A DNA stretch of 63,302 nt from Deltaproteobacteria bacterium. Lineage in GTDB: Bacteria; Desulfobacterota; Syntrophorhabdia; Syntrophorhabdales; Syntrophorhabdaceae. Positions within the stretch are counted from its first letter, which is position 1, and each line of letters starts with the position of its first letter. Shown in pieces: positions 19,014 through 26,654 of this stretch. The stretch is taken from NCBI GenBank assembly GCA_029553295.1, contig JAKPCK010000005.1, forward strand, positions 1-63,302, given 5' to 3'. The position numbers and the translations under genes are program-made. Under the pieces are notes generated by a model. That model was given only the letters and a program-made list of their open reading frames with translations, was not told the DNA's origin and ran no database searches.

Positions 19014-19060
19014 CTTTCTCAATGTGTGCTACACTTAAAAGATGAATAAAAATAAATCTA

Positions 19061-21121
19061 ATGCATCAAAAAATATGGAAAGACAAAATGCCATCCAAAG
19101 ACGACAAATCAATTGACAAGATTTCAGCCTTGAAAAAGAATATTAAAAAACTAAGGCTGATGTTATCAGAGCACAGAAAAAAAGAGGAGATTTTAAAGGA
19201 GAGATGTGAACGTCTGGAGATGGCCATAGAGGCAGGGGGGTTTGGTTTCTGGGACTGGGATTTAATAACTAATGAGGCATATTTCAACCCCACCTATTAT
19301 ACTATGCTGGGTTATGAACCTGGTGAATTTACTGCAAGTTATCAATCATGGTATAACCTCCTCCACCCAGATGACCGTATTAATGTTGTCCCCCGTATAA
19401 AGAAATACGTGGAATTGGGTCAATCTTATGAGGAAGAGTTCCGCTTAAGATGTAAAGATGGGACATGGAAGTGGATATCAGGCAAGGGAAAAATTTTTAT
19501 AAATGGTGCATCAGGCATACCTTATTGGGCAGTAGGAGTCCATATAGACATTACAGAACGAAAGACTGCTAAACAGGCGCTTTTAGAGAGCAAAAAGAGA
19601 TTGGATGAGGAAAGCGATAAATTAAGGACAATATCAGAGAATGCGCCTTTTGGGATTGTTCTTATGGACAGTAACGGTAGATTCGAATATGTCAATCCCA
19701 AGTTTATGGAGATGTTCGGTTATAACCTCCATGATGTACCTGATGGGAAGACATGGTTTAGAAAGGCATATCCTGACCATGAGTATCGAAAGAATGTAAT
19801 TAAGACATGGTTGACAGACCTTGAATCCTTTAAACAAAAAAGCAAGGTAGGCGAAAGACCCAATTATACCTTTACTGTTACCTGTAAGGATGGTTCAAAA
19901 AAGACCATTAATTTTATACCAGTTTTTCTTCCCAATGGCGGTCATCTATTAACCTGTGAGGATATAACAGAGAGACTCTACCTTGAATCTCAACTCCGAC
20001 AGGCGCAAAAAACAGAGGCAATAGGCACGCTTGCAGGGGGTATAGCCCATGATTTCAACAACATCCTAACAGCCCTCATGGGTTATGCTACGCTGATAAA
20101 AATAAAATTGAAGACTACAGACCCATTAATAACCTATGCAGACCAGATTTTAACTGCCTCTCAGAAGGCCGCAGACCTGATAAAAAATCTCCTTGCATTC
20201 AGTAGAAAGCAGCCTCTAAATCTAACATATATCGATGTAAATAATATTATAAAATCTACAGAGAAGCTCCTTAAACGTCTGCTCACCGAAGACATTGAGC
20301 TTAAAACCAAACTTACAAAAGACAACACAGTTATAATGGCAGACCAATCACAGATTGACCAGATACTCTTCAATCTTGCCTCCAATGCCAGAGATGCCAT
20401 GCCCAATGGAGGCAGGCTCACCATTGAAACAGATATAGTCAATCTGGATAAAGAATATATAGAGAAATATGGTTTTGGAAAACCAGGCAGGTATGTAATG
20501 ATTAAGGTTACTGATACAGGTTCGGGCATGGATAAGGATACTCTTGATAAGATATTCGACCCTTTTTTTACCACGAAGGAGGTGGGCAAGGGCACTGGTC
20601 TCGGTCTTGCTACTGTCTATGGGATAGTAAAGCAGCACAATGGTTTTATTAATGTAGATAGCGTATTAAATGTCGGCACAACTTTCCATATATATCTACC
20701 GGCACTGTCAACAGAAATAGAACAGATTCCCATTGAGCCTGTCTCTATCCCAACGGGCAATGAAACAGTCCTCGTGGCAGAAGATAATGAAGATGTGAGG
20801 GCCTTTTTAAAAGAGGTTTTGATTAAACATGGTTACAGGGTAATTGAGGCACAAGATGGCGAGGATGCCATAAAAAAGTTCATGACCCATAAGGATATAG
20901 ACCTCATAATATTGGATACTGTGATGCCAAAAAAGAATGGGCTTGAGGCCTTTAAAGAGATATACAAACTCGAACCTGATGTAAGGGTCATTTTTATGAG
21001 CGGATATTCAAGGGATATTGTCCTTGAAAAAGGCATAGGGGATAAAGAATTTGATTTTATCCCTAAACCTGTAGAGGTAGAAAAGCTGCTACTAAAAATC
21101 CGTGAGGTATTATCCAGTTGA
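19061..21121 (+). CDS. Cytoplasmic PAS-PAS hybrid histidine kinase
   Basis: This 686-residue protein has no membrane segment. It has a short coiled coil (residues 15-50), then a PAS_3 domain with PAC motif (about 55-165) and a second PAS (about 190-300). The dimerisation/phosphoacceptor helix GGIAHDFNNI (His330) follows, then an HATPase domain (DTGSGM, FFTTKEVGKGTGLGLATVYG), and a C-terminal receiver with Asp619 in LDTVMPKKNG. The receiver lets it relay phosphate to a phosphotransferase or act alone. No DNA-binding partner is adjacent. The start is uncertain: ATG 19061 and ATG 19088 are both possible and neither has a clear Shine-Dalgarno. Confidence 0.85.
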   Translation: MHQKIWKDKMPSKDDKSIDKISALKKNIKKLRLMLSEHRKKEEILKERCERLEMAIEAGGFGFWDWDLITNEAYFNPTYYTMLGYEPGEFTASYQSWYNLLHPDDRINVVPRIKKYVELGQSYEEEFRLRCKDGTWKWISGKGKIFINGASGIPYWAVGVHIDITERKTAKQALLESKKRLDEESDKLRTISENAPFGIVLMDSNGRFEYVNPKFMEMFGYNLHDVPDGKTWFRKAYPDHEYRKNVIKTWLTDLESFKQKSKVGERPNYTFTVTCKDGSKKTINFIPVFLPNGGHLLTCEDITERLYLESQLRQAQKTEAIGTLAGGIAHDFNNILTALMGYATLIKIKLKTTDPLITYADQILTASQKAADLIKNLLAFSRKQPLNLTYIDVNNIIKSTEKLLKRLLTEDIELKTKLTKDNTVIMADQSQIDQILFNLASNARDAMPNGGRLTIETDIVNLDKEYIEKYGFGKPGRYVMIKVTDTGSGMDKDTLDKIFDPFFTTKEVGKGTGLGLATVYGIVKQHNGFINVDSVLNVGTTFHIYLPALSTEIEQIPIEPVSIPTGNETVLVAEDNEDVRAFLKEVLIKHGYRVIEAQDGEDAIKKFMTHKDIDLIILDTVMPKKNGLEAFKEIYKLEPDVRVIFMSGYSRDIVLEKGIGDKEFDFIPKPVEVEKLLLKIREVLSS

Positions 21122-21615
21122 CTTTTCATTCCTCCAGTAGTTTGTATCTCCATCCATGTTAGTGCTGTATAACTGATAGTTGTTTCTCCCTGCCTTTTTT
21201 GCCTCATACATGGAGATATCTGCGGTTTTTATCAATGAATCTATATCTATGCCGTTGTCAGGATAGATAGATATGCCTATGCTTGTTGTTACAGTTAATA
21301 CATGGCCTTCGAGTAAAAAAGGTTCGTGGAATGCCTTAATAATCTTTTTTGCCACAGTTTCTATATAGTCTATAGCTGATATGGCAGGTATAATTATGAG
21401 AAATTCATCGCCCCCCATACGGGCAACAGTATCTGTTTTTCTTATGGCATCTGAGAGGCGCTTAGAAACAGATTTAAGTAACAAATCACCTATATTGTGA
21501 CCTAATGTGTCATTTATCTGCTTAAACCTGTCGAGGTCTCTGCATCTATTACAGTAACTGCCCCAGAAAAACTAAGTATTTTTTGATTGCTATTTTCTCT
21601 AACCTTTTCATCCAT
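21110..21615 (-). pseudogene. Decayed diguanylate cyclase (GGDEF) gene
   Basis: A GGDEF domain is readable on the minus strand: DLDRFKQINDTLGH, then ARMGGDEFLIIIPA and the C-terminal SIGISIYPDNG and EAKKAGRNNY. There is no ATG in this frame. The frame closes upstream at a stop near 21572, in front of the readable FFWGSYCN. An ATG at 21615 opens another frame (MDEKVRENSN) that reaches VTVID and then runs out of frame, as if about eight bases were inserted before the LDRF codons. The domain's usual TGLPNR start is missing. Active-site GGDEF is intact, but the gene appears truncated and frameshifted. It overlaps the convergent kinase gene by 12 bases. Confidence 0.65.
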
Positions 21616-21851
21616 AGGGGCTCAACCTCTTTATTTTTTATCTATCAACTATTTTTTTCCTTTAAAAAAATATTATAAGGTTTTTTGTTTTTTTGCGGGG
21701 CATCTTTTCAAGTATCACGTTGATATTTTTATCGGCAATCCATAGAAAAAATTAATAAAAAAATGGTAATTATACTAACAATTTAATTAAATGATAATTG
21801 ATAAGTTAAAATATACTTTAAAACAATAGAAGGTATACATGGAGATTAAAA

Positions 21852-21886
21852 AACAAAAGCCAGGGACTGGATAACTATCCCTGGCT
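21852..21886 (-). terminator. Rho-independent terminator of the PerR/rubrerythrin operon
   Basis: A perfect 9-bp stem AGCCAGGGA/TCCCTGGCT (21858-21866 with 21878-21886) is followed on the minus strand by a T-rich tail. It lies 34 bases past the FMN reductase stop. Confidence 0.8.
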
Positions 21887-21919
21887 GTATTGAATGTTAT
21901 GTGGCCTTTAAATGGGTTT

Positions 21920-22477
21920 TTAGATAAATTTTAATGTCCAGTTAACAAGGGCTTCCATAAGCTCCTTAACCTTTGCCAGTGTTGCCTCATCTGTTATATT
22001 TCCATTCTCATCTGTCTTTTTGTCAATGAATGGCACCATGACCTCGGGCTGGTTTAATAGGAGGATGTTGAGAAAAACACAGACCTGCCTTAAATGATAC
22101 TGTGCCCTTGCAGTCCCTAACATACCTATTGAACCACCCATGATGGCACCGGGCTTTCCAGAAAAGGCATTATCACCATAAGGCCGAGAGGCCCAGTCAA
22201 TGGCATTTTTCAATACCCCGGGCATTGAATAGTTATACTCTGGGGTTGCAATGAGTATTGCATGGGCATTTCTTATCTTTTCTTTAAATTCCTTCACAGT
22301 CACCGGGGGGTTAGCTTCGAGGTCTTGATTGAATGGTGGGATACCCTCCAGGTCAAATATCTCAAGCTCACAGTCTTTCGGCATTAATCCCTTGGCTGCC
22401 CTCAAAAGGGCCTTGTTATAGGAACCCTTTCTCAAGCTCCCTGCAAAACCCAATATCTTTATCGCTCTACCATCCAT
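21920..22477 (-). CDS. NADPH-dependent FMN reductase (flavodoxin-like)
   Basis: This 185-residue protein has the flavodoxin-like fold. The FMN phosphate loop is visible as GFAGSLRKGSYNKAL near residue 10, followed by ATPEYNYSMPGVLKNAIDW (residues about 78-96) typical of the ChrR/YieF/azoreductase family. GAIMGGSIGMLGTARAQYHLR completes the pattern. It uses NAD(P)H to reduce FMN, quinones or metal oxyanions. It closes a leftward operon with a PerR-type regulator, rubredoxin and rubrerythrin, so a role in supplying electrons for oxygen or peroxide removal is plausible. Confidence 0.88.
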   Translation of the reverse strand: MDGRAIKILGFAGSLRKGSYNKALLRAAKGLMPKDCELEIFDLEGIPPFNQDLEANPPVTVKEFKEKIRNAHAILIATPEYNYSMPGVLKNAIDWASRPYGDNAFSGKPGAIMGGSIGMLGTARAQYHLRQVCVFLNILLLNQPEVMVPFIDKKTDENGNITDEATLAKVKELMEALVNWTLKFI

Positions 22478-22496
22478 AATGTCTCCTCTATTATAA

Positions 22497-23015
22497 CTAT
22501 CTTAATCTCTCTTCTGAGAGGAAAAGATGGTCGGACTCTATCTCCACAAGGGCATCAAATATCTGTCTTATCCTCATATTGTCCGACTCGGAGGCAGCCT
22601 TTCTATAGAATGCTATTGCGCGCTCTTCCCTTGCGTGGGACTCTTCGAGGTTTTTTCTGTTTTCTTTATAGCATTTATCATCGCCTTTTGGCACTGAAGG
22701 CAGCCTAAGGATTTTTCTCCAGATTGCTGCATGTTCAGCCTCTATCTTCCCCAGCGCCTTAAATAATAGCTTTCCTTCAGCATCATCTGTCTCATCGGCT
22801 GCACAGAAATAAAAGGTGGCGTTGCTCACCTCTACCTTTAAGGCATGTTCTGCGTTTGCCCTGTCCTTTGCCGTCAGTTCCACATTAAATTCTACCTCAG
22901 CAGTTTTTGCCTCTTTAATATATTGAATATGGGCGCCGCAGAAGGGACAGTTTTGAGGTGGGTTTTCCCCTACATATGGGTCTCCACATATCACGCATCT
23001 CCATAGCTTGACCAT
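22497..23015 (-). CDS. Rubredoxin-rubrerythrin with N-terminal rubredoxin
   Basis: This 172-residue protein begins MVKLWRCVICGDPYVG. The iron site CxxC/CPFC of a rubredoxin domain occupies residues 1-30, and a four-helix ferritin-like diiron domain with AEHALKVE, KIEAEHAAIW and EIESDHLFL follows. In most rubrerythrins the rubredoxin is C-terminal; here the order is reversed. These proteins reduce hydrogen peroxide in anaerobes. I choose ATG 23015 because AAGGAGGT stands seven bases before it; a GTG ten codons earlier would place this ribosome site inside the gene. It is in the PerR operon. Confidence 0.85.
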   Translation of the reverse strand: MVKLWRCVICGDPYVGENPPQNCPFCGAHIQYIKEAKTAEVEFNVELTAKDRANAEHALKVEVSNATFYFCAADETDDAEGKLLFKALGKIEAEHAAIWRKILRLPSVPKGDDKCYKENRKNLEESHAREERAIAFYRKAASESDNMRIRQIFDALVEIESDHLFLSEERLR

Positions 23016-23079
23016 TTTTTTAACCTCCTTTTTTACTTTTATCACTCAAACTGCTTTCCTTCCCTTTTATGAAGAGAGG

Positions 23080-23140
23080 GCCCCTCCTTAATCTCCCCAC
23101 TTGCTGGGGAAACATAATCAAGGAGGGGCAAGGAGGGGAG
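23080..23140. repeat. REP-like nested palindrome inside the rubrerythrin operon
   Basis: An outer 10-bp inverted repeat GCCCCTCCTT/AAGGAGGGGC (23080-23089, 23120-23129) encloses an inner hairpin TCCCCA/TGGGGA (23094-23099, 23105-23110). A second copy of AAGGAGGGG follows directly (23130-23138). It lies between the rubredoxin and rubrerythrin genes. The form resembles dispersed extragenic palindromes and could act as an mRNA processing or attenuation element. Confidence 0.55.
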
Positions 23141-23174
23141 GATGATTAATGAAGCGTGCTTGCCATGGTTGTAT

Positions 23175-23306
23175 CTATGCCTTTTGAAATGCACTCTTTG
23201 GTGCATTGCATATAGGGCAGTGCCAGTCATCTGCAAGTTCAGTAAAGGGTGTCTTTTCATAATTTTCATTGTATTCATAACCACATATTGAACATACCCA
23301 AACCAT
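23175..23306 (-). CDS. Small rubredoxin-like protein
   Basis: This 43-residue protein, MVWVCSICGYEYNE..., has the complete rubredoxin iron site: Cys5 and Cys8 in CSIC, and the second pair in WHCPICNAP. It is shorter than classical rubredoxin (about 52 residues), resembling the rubredoxin module of rubrerythrins. AGGAGGA precedes the ATG by a few bases. It lies between the PerR-type regulator (12 bases upstream) and the rubrerythrin, so it probably carries electrons to that enzyme. Its small size makes it easy to overlook. Confidence 0.85.
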   Translation of the reverse strand: MVWVCSICGYEYNENYEKTPFTELADDWHCPICNAPKSAFQKA

Positions 23307-23317
23307 AATTTTCCTCC

Positions 23318-23743
23318 TTAATCTTTATTTAGCTCTAAATCCGAGCCTTCTATTTCCTTACATTTTTTACATATCCCATAAAAATCTACATGATTGCCTA
23401 TTATATCAAAACCATGAAATTCATCTTCCGGTAGCTCAAGGATAAAATCAGTAAATACATCAAATATCTCTCGACACTTAACACATATAAGGTGATGATG
23501 GGGCCTTGTATCGCAGTCAAACCTTTTTTTTCCTGTGTCTATTGATAGTTCAATAAGAAGACCCTTTTCCTTTAATTTCTCCAGTGTGTTATAGACAGTG
23601 GCAAAAGACATGGTGGGGAATCTCTCAGAAACTGCTTTATATACATCCAAAGCAGAGGGATGGACCTTATTAGACTCAAGGTATTCAATAATTGCAAGCC
23701 TCTGAGGTGTCTGTTTTATATCTGCAATCTCTGAAAGAATCAT
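23318..23743 (-). CDS. PerR-type Fur-family repressor
   Basis: This 141-residue Fur-family protein has a winged-helix N-terminal domain (TPQRLAIIEYLESNKVHPSALDVY... FATVYNTLEKLKEKGL) and a C-terminal metal-binding domain. CxxC motifs CVKC and CKKC form the structural zinc site, and RPHHHLIC gives regulatory ligands. The linked genes are all peroxide or oxygen defence, so PerR rather than iron-responsive Fur is the likely role. A good promoter (23793-23821) lies upstream. It probably represses its own operon. PerR versus Fur rests on context. Confidence 0.83.
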   Translation of the reverse strand: MILSEIADIKQTPQRLAIIEYLESNKVHPSALDVYKAVSERFPTMSFATVYNTLEKLKEKGLLIELSIDTGKKRFDCDTRPHHHLICVKCREIFDVFTDFILELPEDEFHGFDIIGNHVDFYGICKKCKEIEGSDLELNKD

Positions 23744-23792
23744 TTTTATTCTAAACCTCTTTTTTATTAAAAATTCTTTCTAACTTATATTC

Positions 23793-23821
23793 TTTATAAA
23801 ATAGAAATAATTTTTTGTCAA
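23793..23821 (-). promoter_or_regulatory. Sigma70 promoter of the perR operon
   Basis: On the minus strand a perfect TTGACA (23816-23821) and TATAAA (23793-23798) are separated by 17 bases, about 50 bases before the start. An imperfect AT-rich dyad around the -10 could be the repressor's own site, but this is weak. Confidence 0.6.
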
Positions 23822-23956
23822 GAAAAATTTGAATTTAATATAATTTTTAAAGTAACTATCCAAGACCTTTTAAAATCCTTCAAAGGCCTTGAATTTTTGC
23901 TACTTTTTCTGGGATATTTTTATAATTTTGAAATACAGCTAAATCTCCATGCTGCT

Positions 23957-24664
23957 TTACAATGGAGTATGTGCCTGATTTATTATTATGATGGGATTTT
24001 TATTAGGGTCGAGCCAGGTGATTATGGATTTTATAGCCTCTTCTGAGATTGCAATGCATCCGGCAGTAGGTGTATCATAGTCCTTCCATATATGGAGAAA
24101 TATTGCGCTTCCTCTGTATTTGACTACAGGGTTGGTGTTGTAATTTATTACAAGCCCTAATTTATAGAGATTGTCATCCCTTCTCATCTTTTCAAAACTC
24201 CTTGCATCTGTATCACCTCTGACGAAACGATTATACATAGGGTGCTCTGGGTCGTCTATCCATTTATCATAATCAGTAAGTTCCACATATTCCATCTTTG
24301 TATCTGGTTTTTTATCATAACCAAAGACAAACCCGAGTGTATAGACACCGGCAGGCGTTTTATTGTCCCCTTCCCTCTTTTTTTCCTTATCTATTATACC
24401 TGCCTTTCCTATCACTGCATCAAATGAATATACCTGTTTCCATCCTTCTGGAGCCTTTTCATAACAGCTTACCCTGCTTTGAAAATCACCTCTTAACTTA
24501 TTTTCTACAACGATTATCTGTCCTGCTTGTGTATATTGACTGAATCCATAATCCATAGCTTCAATATTATTTACAATGACATCCATGGAAAAGTGAAATA
24601 AAAAAGTAAAACAGATAAAATGTAAAATTTTTTTATCCCATTGCCGATGAACCAATAATAACAC
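23957..24664 (-). CDS. L,D-transpeptidase-like (YkuD) exported protein
   Basis: This 235-residue protein has a hydrophobic N terminus (residues about 11-30) as an export signal, and a YkuD-type catalytic domain. The key motif reads FLHIWKDYDTPTAGCIAIS, with His and Cys placed as in the catalytic HXn(S/T)xGC(I/R) signature. Earlier blocks are EKKREGDNKTPAGVYTLGFVFGY and DDPEHPMYNRFVRG. Such enzymes cross-link peptidoglycan or attach proteins to it in the periplasm. The start is GTG at 24664, preceded by TAGGGAG. The gene stands alone between the PerR operon and a divergent gene. Confidence 0.75.
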   Translation of the reverse strand: MLLLVHRQWDKKILHFICFTFLFHFSMDVIVNNIEAMDYGFSQYTQAGQIIVVENKLRGDFQSRVSCYEKAPEGWKQVYSFDAVIGKAGIIDKEKKREGDNKTPAGVYTLGFVFGYDKKPDTKMEYVELTDYDKWIDDPEHPMYNRFVRGDTDARSFEKMRRDDNLYKLGLVINYNTNPVVKYRGSAIFLHIWKDYDTPTAGCIAISEEAIKSIITWLDPNKNPIIIINQAHTPL

Positions 24665-24743
24665 TTTTATTTTTCTCCCTATTTTGATAGTATAAAATCA
24701 TCTTAATTGTTTTGTCTATAAAGAAAACAGAGGAGTTTAGGAG

Positions 24744-25187
24744 ATGAACGAAAAGGATAAGCCGGAATTTAAGATTGATTTGGATGATGGGGAAAAAGTC
24801 GTGGACAAATTTGTTATAAAAGATAATCTTTATGAGGAACAGGGTTTCCTTTCAAAAATAAAGACCAGTATCGGGAAGATAGCTATCATTGTCCTCCTTG
24901 TTTTGTGCATAATAGGTAATATATCTCTATGGGCGGCATTTTCTTCAACCAAAGATAGCCTGACAGAAATCTTTAAAAAGATAGAGGGCATAGATTTAAA
25001 AGGTATTAAGGCCCAGATTGCAGACCTTGAGTCAAGGATAGAAGGTCTTAAAAAAGAAAATGAAGGTCTCAAGGCAGAATTGGCTGGTATTAAAAACGAG
25101 ATGGAAAAGATAAGGACAGCTAAAGCCAGACCTGCTGCACCACAGGCACAAAAACAGAATAAGACTGCCAAGCCAAAGAGAAGGTAA
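24744..25187 (+). CDS. Membrane-anchored coiled-coil protein, unknown function
   Basis: I do not recognise this 147-residue protein. It has an acidic N terminus, one transmembrane helix at about residues 43-67, a coiled coil with regular leucines (about 85-125), and a basic Ala/Pro/Lys-rich C-terminal tail ending KTAKPKRR. That design suits a structural or scaffolding role at the inner membrane. AGGAG lies before the ATG. It precedes a thiamine-binding-like gene by about 35 bases. Confidence 0.6.
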   Translation: MNEKDKPEFKIDLDDGEKVVDKFVIKDNLYEEQGFLSKIKTSIGKIAIIVLLVLCIIGNISLWAAFSSTKDSLTEIFKKIEGIDLKGIKAQIADLESRIEGLKKENEGLKAELAGIKNEMEKIRTAKARPAAPQAQKQNKTAKPKRR

Positions 25188-25222
25188 AAGGGTTTTTTAA
25201 TCCTCGATTTTGGAGGTGTTAT

Positions 25223-25528
25223 ATGTCTGTATTAATGGAATTTGCCATGTTTCCCACTGACAAAGGCGAGAGTGTAAGTGAATTTGTGAGCAGGATAATC
25301 AAAAAACTGGAAGAAAGCGGTCATCCCTACAGACTTACACCAATGGGCACCATAGTAGAGTTTGAAACCCTTGAAGAGGCGCTAAATTTATTGAATCAAT
25401 CCTATAAACAGCTCGAGAAGGACTGTAACAGGGTATATTCAGCAATAAAGCTCGATATAAGAAAAGGTCAATCAGGCAGGATGGAAAAAAAGATTAAATC
25501 TGTAGAGGAAAAGATAAATAAACCATAA
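25223..25528 (+). CDS. MTH1187/YkoF-type thiamine-binding-like protein
   Basis: This 101-residue protein opens [25 protein letters not shown] and contains [21 protein letters not shown], the pattern of the MTH1187 family (ferredoxin-like fold). Relatives bind thiamine-type ligands or are uncharacterised. TTTTGGAGG lies before the ATG. It sits 11 bases before an FAA-hydrolase-type gene, which suggests co-expression but no known shared pathway. Confidence 0.75.
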   Translation: MSVLMEFAMFPTDKGESVSEFVSRIIKKLEESGHPYRLTPMGTIVEFETLEEALNLLNQSYKQLEKDCNRVYSAIKLDIRKGQSGRMEKKIKSVEEKINKP

Positions 25529-25539
25529 AAGGGGCTAAG

Positions 25540-26154
25540 ATGTTTAATCCAACAAAGATTATTGCTATAGGACTGAATTACCATGACCATGCAAAGGAGA
25601 TGAATGTAAGTGTGCCAGAGTACCCCCTTATATTTATGAAACCCCCTACCACTGTCATACTAAACGGAGAATCAATAATTTATCCCCACCAGACTAAAGA
25701 ACTCCACTATGAGGGGGAATTGGGTATAGTAATTAAAGAAAAGATAAAAGACATATCTAAAGATGAGGCTTATAAATTCATTGCAGGTTATACATGTGCC
25801 AATGATGTGACGGCAAGAGACCTACAGAGGATAGATGGCCAGTGGACAAGGTCCAAATCCTTTGATACATTCTGTCCATTAGGGCCACGTATTGTATCTC
25901 ATGTAGACCCCATAGCAGGTCTTGAGATAATAACAAGGGTTAACGGCAATATAAAACAGTATTCCAATACCAAAAACATGATCTTTAATGTATATGAACT
26001 TGTAAGCTTTATATCACACATCATGACATTAATGCCGGGCGATGTTATTATCACGGGGACGCCCCCTGGCGTAGGGCCATTGGTAGTTGGCGATACAGTT
26101 GAGGTAGAGATTGAGGGTATAGGTGTATTAAAAAATATGGTTACTGCCAGATGA
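25540..26154 (+). CDS. Fumarylacetoacetate hydrolase family protein
   Basis: This 204-residue enzyme is of the FAH/HpaG type. Metal-binding glutamates lie in [10 protein letters not shown] and the aspartate in [11 protein letters not shown], and [15 protein letters not shown] is a further family block. The members cleave or decarboxylate 2,4-dioxo compounds, for example acylpyruvates or 2-hydroxyhepta-dienedioate. The length fits the short FAHD1 (acylpyruvase/oxaloacetate decarboxylase) subgroup. No clustered aromatic-degradation genes indicate the substrate. Confidence 0.88.
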   Translation: MFNPTKIIAIGLNYHDHAKEMNVSVPEYPLIFMKPPTTVILNGESIIYPHQTKELHYEGELGIVIKEKIKDISKDEAYKFIAGYTCANDVTARDLQRIDGQWTRSKSFDTFCPLGPRIVSHVDPIAGLEIITRVNGNIKQYSNTKNMIFNVYELVSFISHIMTLMPGDVIITGTPPGVGPLVVGDTVEVEIEGIGVLKNMVTAR

Positions 26155-26274
26155 TAAAAACTATACCATTGGGTGTTTTCCCATAGTAACAGTGAATGAC
26201 AGGTTGTCCGTAAAGGTAGATGTCAGCGAAAAAAGTAAGATTAAGATAAATTTTCAAAATGTAAGGAGAAGGGC

Positions 26275-26604
26275 ATGGAAAACATAACATTTGATGACTT
26301 CTTAAAGATAGACCTCAGGGTGGCAGAGATAAAGGCATGTGAGGATATCCAGGGGGCAGACAAACTCTACAAGCTTACCATTGATTTAGGTGAGACAAGA
26401 GATATAGTAGCAGGTATAAAACAGTATTATACAAAGGAAGAGCTTATAGGAAAAAAGATAGTTATTGTAGCCAACCTGGAACCGAAAAAACTAAGAGGTA
26501 TTTTATCTCATGGGATGTTGCTGGCAGCATCATCAGAGGACAAGTCATCGGTAGTCCTTTTGACCCTTGACAGGGATATCCCTAATGGCAGCAGGATCTC
26601 CTGA
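26275..26604 (+). CDS. Stand-alone tRNA-binding (EMAP-II/MetRS C-terminal type) protein
   Basis: This 109-residue OB-fold protein matches the C-terminal tRNA-binding domain of bacterial methionyl-tRNA synthetase: [52 protein letters not shown] and PNGSRIS. As a separate gene it may act in trans on MetRS or as a CsaA-like chaperone. AAGGAGAAGGGC precedes the ATG. The 120 bases before it contain no other gene that I can support. Confidence 0.85.
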   Translation: MENITFDDFLKIDLRVAEIKACEDIQGADKLYKLTIDLGETRDIVAGIKQYYTKEELIGKKIVIVANLEPKKLRGILSHGMLLAASSEDKSSVVLLTLDRDIPNGSRIS

Positions 26605-26654
26605 TATTTTCTTCTACAATAAAATTAAAATCGTGTTTCGATTTTTAATATATA

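Noticed and set aside
23016-23045. Upstream GTG start for the rubrerythrin
   Set aside because: It would place a strong AAGGAGGT inside the gene, while ATG 23015 stands at ideal spacing from it.
26155-26274. A small gene before the tRNA-binding protein
   Set aside because: Only frames of about 30 codons exist, with no convincing start or family similarity.
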